Below are positions 1-9,600 of a stretch of DNA of 19,171 bases, piece by piece (positions within the stretch are counted from its first letter, which is position 1; the number at the start of each line of letters is the position of its first letter). Under the pieces are notes generated by a model, which worked only from the letters and a program-made list of their open reading frames with translations, was not told the DNA's origin and ran no database searches. Source of the DNA: CAZWVM01 sp964637705 (GTDB lineage: Bacteria; UBA8481); NCBI GenBank assembly GCA_964637705.1, contig CAZWVM010000058.1, positions 1-19,171 of the forward strand, read 5' to 3'. The position numbers were made by a program, and so were the translations under genes.

Positions 1-89
1 TCTCCCGGACGCCGGCATCTCCGCCCGCGGGCCGACCCCGCCGCCGCGTCGGCGACGGCCTTTCGGGCATCTCTCCCTGGATCGATCCA

Positions 90-119
90 TTCATAAATTT
101 ACCTACCGGTAAGTATATT
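90..119 (+). promoter_or_regulatory. Putative sigma70-type promoter of the acyltransferase operon
   Basis: The otherwise GC-rich leader has an AT-rich patch at about 90-120. TTCATA (90-95) matches four of six bases of a -35 box, and TATATT (114-119) matches five of six of a -10 box, with an 18-base spacer. This would give a leader of roughly 125 bases before the ATG at 253. The upstream stretch 1-89 is GC-rich and contains no gene I can support. The call is by eye only. Confidence 0.4.
99..116. promoter_or_regulatory. Operator-like dyad overlapping the putative -10 box
   Basis: TTACCTACC followed by GGTAAGTAT forms an 18-bp dyad centred between 107 and 108, with seven of nine symmetric positions matching. 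Its core TACCGGTA (104-111) is a perfect palindrome. It lies between the -35 and -10 candidates and overlaps the latter, where a repressor would block transcription. The shape resembles TetR-family operators. No regulator gene is present in the window, so the binder is unknown. Confidence 0.35.
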
Positions 120-252
120 GATAGCCCCGCTTCCGTCTATTTCTTTTTTTCACTTTTCTTCACGTGCTAGAGTGGGAGCCGCGCATCGCCCCGACCCGGC
201 ACCGTGCCGGCGGGGGCGACGGCGCCGGGTGAAAGAACCGGGACGGAACTCT

Positions 253-1716
253 ATGCTCTTCAATTCGTGGCAGTTCCTGATCTTCTTTCCCCTGGTTTCT
301 CTTTTCTTCTTCACCGCGCCGCGGCGTCATCGCTGGGTGATTCTTCTCGCCGCCAGCTGCTGGTTCTACATGTCCTGGAAACCGGTCTACATCGTCCTAT
401 TGTTCCTTTCCGCGAGCCTCGACTACGTCGCGGCCCTGGGGATCCACCGTGCCCGCTCGGAATCGGTCCGAAAGACCTGGCTGGGCGTGACGATCGCCGG
501 CAATCTCGGACTGCTCCTCGCTTTCAAGTATTACGCCTTCCTCATGGGCGCGGCGCGCTCCGCCGCCGCCGGGATCGGGATGCCGTTCGATCCACCGATA
601 CTCGACGTGCTCCTCCCGGTCGGCATTTCCTTCTACACCTTCCAGACGATGTCCTACACCTTCGACGTCTACCGGGGGCATCTCGCGCCGGAACGTCATT
701 TCGGAAAATACAGCGTGTATGTCACGTACTTTCCCCAGCTCGTCGCCGGGCCGATCGAGCGCGCCACGAACCTCCTGCCCCAGTTCGACCGCCCCTTCTC
801 CTTCTGCCGCGACCGGGCCACGACCGGCCTGAGGCTTGCCCTCTGGGGCTTCTTCAAGAAGATGGTCGTCGCGGACAACCTCGCGGTCGTCGTGGACCGG
901 GTCTACGCGGATCCCGGCGCGTATCCCGGCGCCGCCTCGATCGTCGCCACGGTCTTCTTTGCCTTCCAGATCTACTGCGACTTCTCCGGGTACACCGACA
1001 TCGCGATCGGTCTCGCCCGCCTGATGGGCATCGACCTGATGCTCAACTTTCGCCAGCCCTACTTCGGCCGGAACATCCGCGACTTCTGGCGGCGCTGGCA
1101 CATCTCTCTGACCACCTGGTTCCGGGACTACGTCTACTTTCCCCTGGGCGGCGGGCGCGTCGGGCGGGTCCGGCGTCTCGTCAACGTCATGATCGTCTTC
1201 CTCGTCAGCGGCATCTGGCACGGCGCGAACTGGACTTTCGTGGCCTGGGGATCCCTCCACGGCGGCTATTACCTCGCGAGCCTGGCGGGCGAGAGAATCT
1301 TCGGGCCGGAGGAGGCCTCGCCGGCGGGCTGGCGCTCGGTCCTGAGGCGAGGAACCGCCACCGCCTTGACCTTCATCGCCGTCTGCCTGGCCTGGGTCTT
1401 CTTCCGCGCCGCTTCGGTGTCGCAGGCGATCCTCATCCTGGGGCGGCTCGGAGAGGACGCGGGGCGGTGGATGGACGCGGCGTTCTGGATGGCGCTCCCG
1501 GCCCGGCTCGGCCTCGATCCCGCCGACACCTTGACCGTCGCCTTCTCGCTCGTGACTCTTTTTCTCGTGGACGCCGTGAACGAGCGCGTGGACGCCTGGC
1601 GCGCGATCGATCGCTTCTCGCGGCCCCTGCGCTGGCTCGTCTATCTCGTCCTGGCCCTTTCGATCCTCAACCTCGGCGTGGTCCGCACCGTGCCGTTCAT
1701 CTACTTCCAGTTCTGA
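253..1716 (+). CDS. MBOAT-family O-acyltransferase (AlgI-like)
   Basis: This is a polytopic inner-membrane protein of 487 residues, the normal size for the AlgI/PatA/DltB-type MBOAT group. These proteins transfer an acyl group, usually acetyl, onto a polymer being exported or assembled. The N-terminus MLFNSWQFLIFFP is typical of the family. The segment RRWHISLTTWFRDYVYFPLG (residues 280-299) and SGIWHGANWTF around His323 are the MBOAT signatures; His323 corresponds to the conserved catalytic histidine, and His283 is the second conserved histidine. The start at 253 is chosen because family similarity begins there; an in-frame TTG at 118 would add 45 arginine-rich residues and overlaps the putative promoter. 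The gene is followed after 13 bases by an SGNH-like partner. The acylated polymer cannot be told from the sequence, since no alginate or cellulose gene is present. Confidence 0.93.
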   Translation: MLFNSWQFLIFFPLVSLFFFTAPRRHRWVILLAASCWFYMSWKPVYIVLLFLSASLDYVAALGIHRARSESVRKTWLGVTIAGNLGLLLAFKYYAFLMGAARSAAAGIGMPFDPPILDVLLPVGISFYTFQTMSYTFDVYRGHLAPERHFGKYSVYVTYFPQLVAGPIERATNLLPQFDRPFSFCRDRATTGLRLALWGFFKKMVVADNLAVVVDRVYADPGAYPGAASIVATVFFAFQIYCDFSGYTDIAIGLARLMGIDLMLNFRQPYFGRNIRDFWRRWHISLTTWFRDYVYFPLGGGRVGRVRRLVNVMIVFLVSGIWHGANWTFVAWGSLHGGYYLASLAGERIFGPEEASPAGWRSVLRRGTATALTFIAVCLAWVFFRAASVSQAILILGRLGEDAGRWMDAAFWMALPARLGLDPADTLTVAFSLVTLFLVDAVNERVDAWRAIDRFSRPLRWLVYLVLALSILNLGVVRTVPFIYFQF

Positions 1717-1729
1717 TGAGGAGGCGGGC

Positions 1730-2734
1730 ATGAGCGAACGAAGAGTGGAGAGAGGAACGGCCGGATCGTGGGTTGCGCGGCTGGTTGCCTTTCTCGCCGT
1801 GCTCGTTCTCCTGCAGACTGCGGTCGGGCGCCTGACCCTCCCCGAGACCGTTCGTCGTCTCGACCTTCTCTTGGCGCAGGAACCGGACATTCTGCTCCTC
1901 GGCAACAGCACGGCCTTCGCCGTGGAAAAGGGGCGGAACACGGGTATTTCGCTCGGCGAGGCCCTGCGCCGGATCCGCCCCGGCCTTGAGGTCGCCGACT
2001 ACGCCTATCTCTCCTCGCACCCGCTCTTCTACGAGGAGGTCTGCCGTCATGTCGCGGCCGCGGAGCGCCGTCCTCGCGGAGTCGTGATCCCCGTCAACCT
2101 CACGGCGCTCTCGCCCGTCTGGGATCTCCACCCGGCCTGGCAGTGGCTCGGTCACCGCCACGCCATGGATTGGTCGCGCGATGCGCGCGGGGGATGGCTC
2201 AAGCCGGCCGCCGCTCTCGGCGCGGTGAGTTTCCTCGGCGAGGAAACGACCGCGGAGTACGAGGCGGTTCCCGTCGCCGCGGGCGGAAAGCTCGTCGGGC
2301 GCCTGGGGGCGATCCGGGACATGAACGAGGACACGGGCGAGGCGAACCGGCGGCTGGCCTTCGCCGCCGCGCTCCTCCCGAGGGCCGGGCGCGATCACCG
2401 CATGATCCGGGCCGTGGCGGAAGCTTCCCGCGCTCTCTCCGCCGCGGGCATTCTCCCGATCGTCTACATCTCGCCGGTGGATCACGGCCGGGCGCGATCG
2501 ATCCTGGGGGACGAGTTCGAGGCCGCGTTCCGATCCAACCGGGAGGCGGTGGCGCGCGGGCTGGAAGGATCCGGCGCCCTGCTCCTGGACCTGTCCGAAC
2601 TGCTCCCCCCGGACTCCTTCAGCCACATGGGCTCCGCGCCCGAACACATGACGCGGGCCGGGCTGGAGGCCGTGGCGCGCTCCCTGGCCGTGTCCGCGCT
2701 TTCCGGGCTTGCCGATCGCCGCACCGCCCCGTAG
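1730..2734 (+). CDS. Membrane-anchored SGNH-hydrolase-like protein, partner of the MBOAT enzyme
   Basis: The 334-residue protein has one N-terminal membrane segment (about residues 15-33) and a periplasmic body. DILLLGNSTAF (53-63) looks like SGNH block I with Ser60 as candidate nucleophile, although Asn59 replaces the usual Asp. Near the C-terminus, PEHMTRAGLEAVA (304-316) resembles the final catalytic block, with His306 as candidate. The Asp expected three residues earlier is Ala303, so activity is uncertain. A clear ribosome-binding site, GAGGAGG (1718-1724), lies five bases before the ATG. The close spacing to the MBOAT gene indicates one operon. By analogy with AlgJ/AlgX- or DltD-like partners, it may receive or transfer the acyl group outside the membrane. 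It is not a close match to any of these, so the fold assignment is moderate. Confidence 0.65.
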   Translation: MSERRVERGTAGSWVARLVAFLAVLVLLQTAVGRLTLPETVRRLDLLLAQEPDILLLGNSTAFAVEKGRNTGISLGEALRRIRPGLEVADYAYLSSHPLFYEEVCRHVAAAERRPRGVVIPVNLTALSPVWDLHPAWQWLGHRHAMDWSRDARGGWLKPAAALGAVSFLGEETTAEYEAVPVAAGGKLVGRLGAIRDMNEDTGEANRRLAFAAALLPRAGRDHRMIRAVAEASRALSAAGILPIVYISPVDHGRARSILGDEFEAAFRSNREAVARGLEGSGALLLDLSELLPPDSFSHMGSAPEHMTRAGLEAVARSLAVSALSGLADRRTAP

Positions 2735-2745
2735 GATGAAACGGA

Positions 2746-2768
2746 CGGGGCGGCCCCGGGCCGCTCCG
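2746..2768 (+). promoter_or_regulatory. Strong GC hairpin before the CNBD gene
   Basis: CGGGGCGGCC (2746-2755) and GGCCGCTCCG (2759-2768) pair over ten positions, including one G-T, with a three-base loop. The hairpin sits 12 bases after the SGNH-like stop and just before the ribosome-binding site of the next gene (AAAGGGG, 2776-2782). No T-run follows, so it is not a classic intrinsic terminator. It may partly terminate, protect the upstream mRNA end, or be incidental. Confidence 0.45.
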
Positions 2769-2788
2769 AGGATAGAAAGGGGTCCGAC

Positions 2789-3238
2789 ATGACCGAACAG
2801 ACCATGACGTTTCTCTCCCACATGAATGCGAACGTGCGCGAGATCATCGAGAAGACCTTCGAGAAGCGGACCTTCGAGCCCGGCCAGGTCATCGTCAACG
2901 AGGGAGACCGCGGCGACTCCATGCACGTGATCCTCAAGGGGCACGTCGAGATCATCCGGGCGACGCGCAAGGAGGATAAACCGGAGGTCATCACGACTCT
3001 CACCGAAGGGCAGGCGCTCGGCGAGGTCTCCCTCGTCGACGGCAGCCCCCGCAACGCCACGGCGCGCGCGACCAAGCCCACCGAGACGCTCGTCGTGACG
3101 AGGAGCGAAATGGACCGCCTCAAGGCGAAGGAACCGGCGGCCGCGCTGGCGCTCTACGAGGCCGTGATCCTGCAGCTCGCGGCCCGCTTCCGCTCCGTCT
3201 CCAACAAGAAGGACGCCTTCGCCTTCTGGTTCAGCTGA
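2789..3238 (+). CDS. Stand-alone cyclic-nucleotide-binding-domain protein
   Basis: The 149-residue protein is essentially one cNMP-binding domain of the Crp/PKA beta-roll type. Visible signatures are EPGQVIVNEGDRGDSMHVIL (30-49), LKGHVEIIR (49-57) and the phosphate-binding cassette GEVSLVDGSPRNATARA (78-94). Within the cassette, Glu79 and Arg88 sit where ligand-contacting residues lie in the family. There is no helix-turn-helix after the domain, only a helical tail ending KKDAFAFWFS, so it is not a Crp-like transcription factor. It could be a sensor or adaptor acting through protein contacts. The start has a good ribosome-binding site (AAAGGGG, 2776-2782). It lies 54 bases after the SGNH-like gene, with a GC hairpin between. 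The 30 bases that encode the last nine residues and the stop recur at 18252-18281. Confidence 0.88.
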   Translation: MTEQTMTFLSHMNANVREIIEKTFEKRTFEPGQVIVNEGDRGDSMHVILKGHVEIIRATRKEDKPEVITTLTEGQALGEVSLVDGSPRNATARATKPTETLVVTRSEMDRLKAKEPAAALALYEAVILQLAARFRSVSNKKDAFAFWFS

Positions 3239-3297
3239 GGAACGCCTCTACCTCGCAGACGTCTCCCGGCCACCCGCTCGCCTCGCGGCGGGCTCGA

Positions 3298-3363
3298 GGC
3301 ACGGAGTCACGGGGGATACCGATCCCCGCGACGAACGCCGTGATCGGGCCTGCTCTCCGTGCC
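3298..3363. repeat. Nested inverted-repeat structure downstream of the CNBD gene
   Basis: Three stems nest in 66 bases. The outer stem is GGCACGGAG (3298-3306) with CTCCGTGCC (3355-3363), the middle is TCACGG (3307-3312) with CCGTGA (3338-3343), and the inner is GGGAT (3313-3317) with ATCCC (3322-3326). The outer and middle stems are contiguous on the left, and an 11-base bulge (3344-3354) separates them on the right. It may be a REP-like element, a structured transcript end, or a terminator lacking a T-run. Confidence 0.5.
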
Positions 3364-3390
3364 GCGGTGTCCCCGTGGTGACCCCTTTCC

Positions 3391-3420
3391 CTATGCCTTC
3401 GTGATCCGCCGGGCCTGCTC
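3391..3420 (-). pseudogene. Relic of a GlgE-like C-terminus
   Basis: Read on the minus strand, the segment ends EQARRITKA plus a stop. The glgE gene at the right end of the window finishes AQVWRITKA plus a stop. The two 30-base ends (3391-3420 and 18416-18445) match at 25 positions, with 16 consecutive identical bases from GCCTTCGTG onward. No similarity continues beyond this, so only a tail is present. I infer that a glgE-type gene once ended here, convergent to the CNBD gene. Confidence 0.5.
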
Positions 3421-3429
3421 CGACTTCTG

Positions 3430-3560
3430 CATTTTGACAACGCTTACTCATCGGTGAAAAAGCTGTATGTGAACATATTTGCAATGTAGAGTATATCCGT
3501 GCAATGCAATGAAATATCGATACTTTCCTGCCTAATCGGGTATTCGTTTCGAACGTGATG
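3430..3560 (+). promoter_or_regulatory. AT-rich putative promoter zone of the giant gene
   Basis: Base composition drops sharply in AT content's favour compared with the flanks. A perfect -35-like TTGACA lies at 3433-3438, but no good -10 box follows at the usual distance. A weaker pair, GTGAAC (3469-3474) and TATATC (3492-3497), has a 17-base spacer. GCAATG occurs three times (3481-3486, 3501-3506, 3506-3511), and the palindrome TATCGATA lies at 3515-3522. I cannot choose a start site. Confidence 0.4.
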
Positions 3561-3613
3561 ACGTGGGGGGTCGAATACGGGATGATCACTTGCGGCACGG
3601 GTTGACGAAAGAC

Positions 3614-6600
3614 ATGCGCCGATGGATATGTCTCTTCCTGCCAACGGTGCTGTGTCTGTTGGTTCCGCCATCGGTCCGTGCCGAAACATGGGTTGATTAT
3701 TCGACAACCCCCGTGCCCTTCACGGTGGACGAAGGATCCCGCGTGGCGGCCGAATCCAACGCCGCCTATCTTCTGCCTCGATCGGTCAGCCCCTTCGACG
3801 TCATGACCTTGGACCGGAGTTCGGGGCGGTATACCCCTCCGGACCTTCCGCGATTTCCGGGCGCGGGCATGACGCTCTGCAAGGCCGACGGGGAGACGGT
3901 CTACGCCTTGGCCGGCAATTCGTCCCTCTTTCTGCGATATTCACCTCACGGCGATTCCTGGTTCGCCCTGGCGCCTCTTCCGGTAACGGCCCTGGACGGT
4001 GCGGCGCTTGCGTGGGCGGGTGGCGACCGGATTTACGCGATATCCGGAAACGGCGTCACCTTCTGGATCTACGACATCGCGACGAACTCCTGGACACAGG
4101 GCGACTCGGTCCCGCGGCCGGTCGGCGCGGGAGCGTCGCTCGCGTGGGACGGCGGCGACATCATCTACGCAACGCGCGGATCGGTCTCGGGTGAGGTGTG
4201 GGAATACCGGATCTCGACGGGCCGCTGGAACCCGCCCTCCTTCGCGCCCACGACGCCGGCCGGAGCCGGATCCGCCCTCTGCATCGTGAACAGGGACCTG
4301 CTTTTCGCCTTCTCGGGCGCCGGAACGATTTTCTGGCGATATGATCGTGGCGCCAACGTCTGGCGGTCGGCGGCGCCCGCCCCGGCCGCGGTCGGCGCCG
4401 GCGCCTCGTTGGTCGCGGCGGGTCACGACACGATCTATGCATTCCAGGGCGGCGCCACCAACGGGTTCTGGCGCTACTCGGTATCGGCGGACGCATGGAT
4501 GGTCCTGCATCCCGCGCCGGCCACGATCGTGGGCGGTGCTTCGCTCGCCTATGACGGCGGCGGAGGGGTTTTCGCGTCGCGAGGAGGCGGTGCTTCGAGC
4601 GAGTTCTGGCGCTATGACATCGCGTCGGACCGTTGGTCGCACGGGCAGTCCTGCCCCATCGGTCCCTCGACCCAGCCGACGCTGGCGCGCGCCGACGCCG
4701 CGACCTACTACGCGTTTCCCGGTGGATCGACATTCTTCCTGAAGTATTCCGTCGCGGCGGACAGTTGGACGACCGTGACGCCCGCGCCGGCGGCGATCAC
4801 GACGGGCTGCGCGATGGTGGCCGTCGGCGATACGATCTACATCTTCCGAGGTTCGACGCGGGATTTCTGGCTTTACAACCGCGTGACGGATCAGTGGACG
4901 ACGGGCGCGCGCACTCCTGCCACGACGGGCGTCGGCGCGAGCCTTGTGCACCTCGGGGGAGACCTGATCTACGCGACGCGCGGCGCCACAACGACGGAGT
5001 TCTGGTCCTACTCCATCTCCACGAACACATGGTCCGTCCCGGCCACCTTGCCGGCCACGCCCTCGAACTCGCCCTACCTGGCATCGAACGGAAGCGACAC
5101 GCTGTTCGTTCTTCCGGGCGCCTCGAACGTGCTCTACTACTATAACCTCTCGACCGATTCGTGGCAGACGGCGGCGGGCGCCATGCCTTTCACCACGGGG
5201 ATTGGAACCTCCATGGTCCTGGTGGGGAACGATACCCTTTACGTGGCGCGCGGGACCACGGACCGCCAGTTCCGGCGCTACAACGTGGGATCGGACAACT
5301 GGACGAATCTCGCGCAGACGCCCGCGCCTCTCTCGTATGGAGCCATGCTGGCGTGGCTGGGCGGCGACACCATCTACTGCATCGCGGGCAACGCGAACGG
5401 ACAGGTCTGGCGTTACTCGATCGCACAGAACCGTTGGAGCGACCCGCAATGGATGAGCGCCGCCGCCGGGGCGGGTCACGCAATGGTGCAGGCGGGATCG
5501 GAGACGTTCTTCGTCCTCCAGGGAACCGGCAACAGTTTCCTGAGGTACAGCAAGTCCGCGCAGAGCTGGACCTCCGTGGCTTCGATCCCGTTCGCGGTCA
5601 CGACCGGTGCCTTCCTCTGCTGGGACGGGGCGGAGACGATCTACGCCGCTCCGGGCGCCCAACGGCATTTCTTCGAGTACAGCATCCGGAACAATGCGTG
5701 GAGCGTCAGGGAGTCCATGCCGTGGGGGCCGGGCGACGGGGCGCGGATGGTGCATTTCGGCGGAGACACCTTCCTCGCCATCCGAGGCGGCTCGTTGAGC
5801 GACGTGACGATGTATGACCGGGGCCAACGACGCTGGTATGTGGGAGCCCTGCCCCTGGTGCCCAACGCCGGCGCGGCGATCGTCGCGACCGCGAACGGCG
5901 ACACGCTCTTCCTGGTCGGCGGCAACACCACGACGACCTTCTACAAGTATGTCCAGGGCAGGGACACGCAGGCAAACTGGGCGGCGGCGGCCCCCGTCCC
6001 AGGCGCCGTGGGCAACGGCGGCGCAGCGGTCTACGGCGGAGGGGAGACGCTTTACGTCCTGAGAGGCAACGCCACCGACAGCTTCTACGCGTACCGGATC
6101 GCGACGAACGCGTGGACGACGCTCGCGAGAGCGCCCGGTTCGGCCGGCTCGGCGGGGGCCCTGGCCGCGATCGGCTCGGACACGGTGTATGCGCTCGGCG
6201 TCACGCCATCGGCGGTCTGGCGCTGGAGAAGGAGCACGAACGCGTGGGACACGCCGGCGAGCCTGCCGGCGACGGTGGGAAATGGCGCGGCCATGTATTA
6301 CCCCGGTGCGGGGGAGACGATCTACATCCTCCGCGGGAACACGACGCCCACTCTCTGGGCCTACCGCACCGCCGCGAACACCTTCGAGACGCTCGCGGCC
6401 CTGCCCGCGAACGTGGGGGCGGGCGGTTCGCTCACCGGGGCGGCCGGGACCCTCTATGCGACTTTCGGCGCGAACACGACCACCGCGTACCGTTTCACGA
6501 TCGCGACGAACTCCTGGGCGCAGATTGATTCCCTGCCCGCGGCGCCGAACGCGAACGGCAACCTCGTCACCTATGACGCGGTGCGCGGCCGCGTCATAGG

Positions 6601-9600
6601 CATCCGTGGAATCACCGACGCGCAGGCCTGGGAGTACGACACCCTGCTGAACCGGTGGATGACGCCCGCATTCCCGCCGGCCACGCTCGGCAACGGTGGC
6701 GGTGCGGTCTGGGTCGGCGGGGAGAGCGTTTGGGTCCAGCGTGGGACCGCGACGGCGACATTCTACTCCTTCAATCATGTCCGCAATGCCTGGGGAACGA
6801 TGGCGCCTCTCCCGTCCACGACGACCTCCGGCGCCGACCTCGTCATGGATTCACGCGCGAACCTGCTCTACTCCCTCCGCGGCGGCGGGCAGAATCTCTA
6901 CCGCTATGACATCGGCCTGAACTCCTGGGTCACGCTCGAATCGCCGCCCATGGCCGCAGGGGGCACGCCGGGCAATCACCTGGCGATCGACCTCTTGGAC
7001 AGCATGCTGTATGCGACGCGCGGAGGCACGGACGGGTCGGTCTGGCGCTACGACCTGGCGCGCAACCGGTGGTTCAGCCTGCCCGCGACCGTCGTATACG
7101 GGGCGGGTTGCGTTGCGGGCGATACCTGGTATTACATCGACGGTTCGACGCCCGCCTTTCGGCGCTGGCGGGCCTCCGACGACACCTGGATCACGCTCGC
7201 GCCGATGCCGGTTCTCCCGGGCGGCGGCGTCTCGATCGCCTGGAACGGCGCTGACACGATCTACGCGATCCGGGGAGGGACGACGCGTGACTTCCTCCAG
7301 TATCGGATCTCGACCGACCAATGGTTCTTCTCCGAGTCGGTGCCGAACACGATCGGCAATGTCAACACTCCGGGTGCGCGCCTGGCCTACGACTCCAATG
7401 CGAACATGCTCTACTGCCTGCGCGGGTACGTGGACGGATCCTTCTGGCGCTACAACCCGGCTACGAACCGGTGGACGGTGCGAGCGGCGAACGTCGCGAT
7501 GGGTTCAGGCGGCGGCCTGGCCGCGGGCAACAATTCCGACTCGATCTTCTGCGTCGCCGGCGGCGCCGCGGCATCCATCAGCGCCTATTCCGTCGGCACG
7601 GACGTGTGGACGGCGCTGCCCAATGCGCCGTTCAGCCCCACCACGAACGGGAGCATCGCCACGGGCGGTTCGGGCGACACCGTCTACGTTCTCGTCAACG
7701 GCAACTCGCGATACCTCATGGCCTACGATATTCGCGGCGCGGCGTGGGAGTCACGGACCCTGGCGCTCATCCCCGAGACGTCGGGCGTCGCTTACAACGC
7801 CAACCGCCTGGTGCATGACACCGAGTCGAACCGGCTCATCGCGCTCGCGGCCGGGACCTACAACACGATGTACCGCTACCGGATCGGCGAGCAGACATGG
7901 GACACGCCCTCGTTCGGTCCGGAGTTTCACCCGACGGGCGGCGTCCTGGCGACGGCGGCGGGCGAGACGGTCTACAACCTGCGGGGAGGGAACTCGCTGA
8001 CTTTCCGCTCCTACGTCCCGAGCCGCGACACCTGGGTTTCACTCGCATCGTTGCCGGCGGGCGAAACGGTGACGACCGGCGCGGGGATGGCCTGGACCGG
8101 CGGCGAGACGATCCTCGTGGCGAGAGGAGGCTCGGTGGCGCCGCGTGTATTGGAATACAACATCCCGAGAAACCAGTGGTCGACCGGGGAGACCCTGCCC
8201 GCCATGCCGTCGGTGAACGAGGGGGCGCGGCTCGTCGCCGACACGGGAACCGGCCGGGCCTGGCTCCTGCGCGGCGGGACCGACAGCGCCTTCTGGCACA
8301 CGGACACGATGACGAGGAAGTGGTCGCTTCCGAACTGGACGGCGAGCGTGGGCGCCGGCGGCGGATCGGTTTGCGCAGGGGAAACCCTCTACGTGCTGGC
8401 GGGCAACGCGACGCAGACCTTCGCCGGGTTCAACGTCATCGATCGGTTGTGGAGGTCGCTCGGGACGGCGCCGGCCACCGTGGGCGTCGGCGGAAGCCTG
8501 GAGCGGGGCGAGGGAGACACGCTCTACGCCCTGCGCGGCAATGCGACGCCGTCGCTTTACCGCTACCTCATCGCGACGAACACCTGGGACACGTATCTCG
8601 TGGCGCCGGGGGTCGTCGGATCGGTGAACGGAAAGCATCTCGTCTTCGACACCTCGTCGCGTCGCTTCCTCGTCGCGCGCGGCGTGGACAGCGAGGTCTG
8701 GCGCCGGGACGAGGTGACGGGCCGCTGGTCGCTCTCGAACCTGACGGCGCTGCCGGGCGCGGGCGCGTGCATCGCCGTGGCGGGCGAATCGGTGTATGCC
8801 ATCCCGGGCGGCGCGACGACCTTCCTCGGCGCGATCGCGGGCGACAGCGCCTGGCGGACGCTGGCGGTCCTGCCGGGCGCGGCCGGCCTCGGGGCCGCCC
8901 TGACGGCGACTGGCGCGGACACCCTCTACGCCCTGCGGGGCGGAGCGACGGCCAACCTCTACCGTTACAGGCGCTCCTCCAACGCGTGGGCCACGATGAC
9001 CTCCTGCCCCTCCGTGATCGGACCGGGCGGGGCGATCGCGCGGAGCGGAGCGGACACGCTCTGGGTCGTCCGGGGAGGAGCTACGACCTCCTTCTACAGC
9101 TACAACATGATCTCGGACGCGTGGAAGCTGAGGGAAAGCGTGCCGACGACCTGCACGGGCGGCGCCTCCCTCCTCATGCCCGAGACCCAGCCCTACGTCT
9201 ACCTCCTTCCCGGCGGTTCGAGCCGGGACCTGTATCGATACAACGTCGCGTTCGACACGTGGACCGCCGTGGATTCATCTCCGTTCGTCGTCCAACCGGG
9301 CTCGGGGGCCACGATCGAGACGAACGGCATTCTCGTCATGGGGGGAGGGGAGGTCCTGCTCCGCCGGTTCATCCCGACTTCGCGCCGGCCCGAGAACGTG
9401 ACGGCCACTTCTCCGGCGGGTACCGCGAACGAGACCGTGACGCCGCTCTTCGTCTTCCGCGCGACCGACCCGGACAGCGATCCCCTCCACTGGAGGGTCC
9501 AGGTCGCGCTTGACGCGGGTTTCGAAACGATCGTGCGCGACTACAACTCCCTTTCCGCCGCGCACCGGGACACCTTCGTGCCCCGCCCGCCCGTTTCGTG

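Larger units (their letters stand above)
3239..3613. other. Intergenic region between the CNBD gene and the giant gene
   Basis: These 375 bases contain no gene I can support. The left part (3239-3425) is GC-rich and holds a small hairpin (GCCTCG 3280-3285 with CGAGGC 3295-3300), the nested hairpin at 3298-3363 and the minus-strand gene-end relic at 3391-3420. The right part (about 3428-3560) is markedly AT-rich and is the likely promoter zone of the giant gene. Short reading frames on the minus strand here look like chance. Confidence 0.7.

Noticed and set aside
1..89. A GC-rich partial inverted repeat near 41-61, considered as the terminator of an upstream gene
   Set aside because: The stem is interrupted, there is only a short T-run after it, and no upstream coding frame is visible to support it.
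118..252. An upstream TTG start that would extend the MBOAT protein by 45 residues
   Set aside because: The added residues are arginine-rich and unlike the family. The start would overlap the putative -10 box, and the ATG at 253 gives the typical family N-terminus.
397..1941. A 514-codon minus-strand frame opposite the MBOAT gene
   Set aside because: It spans two well-supported plus-strand genes and has the charged composition of an antisense shadow.
3941..6778. A 945-codon minus-strand open reading frame opposite the kelch-like blades
   Set aside because: Same reason: the composition is arginine-rich without motifs, and it mirrors the repeat spacing of the real gene.
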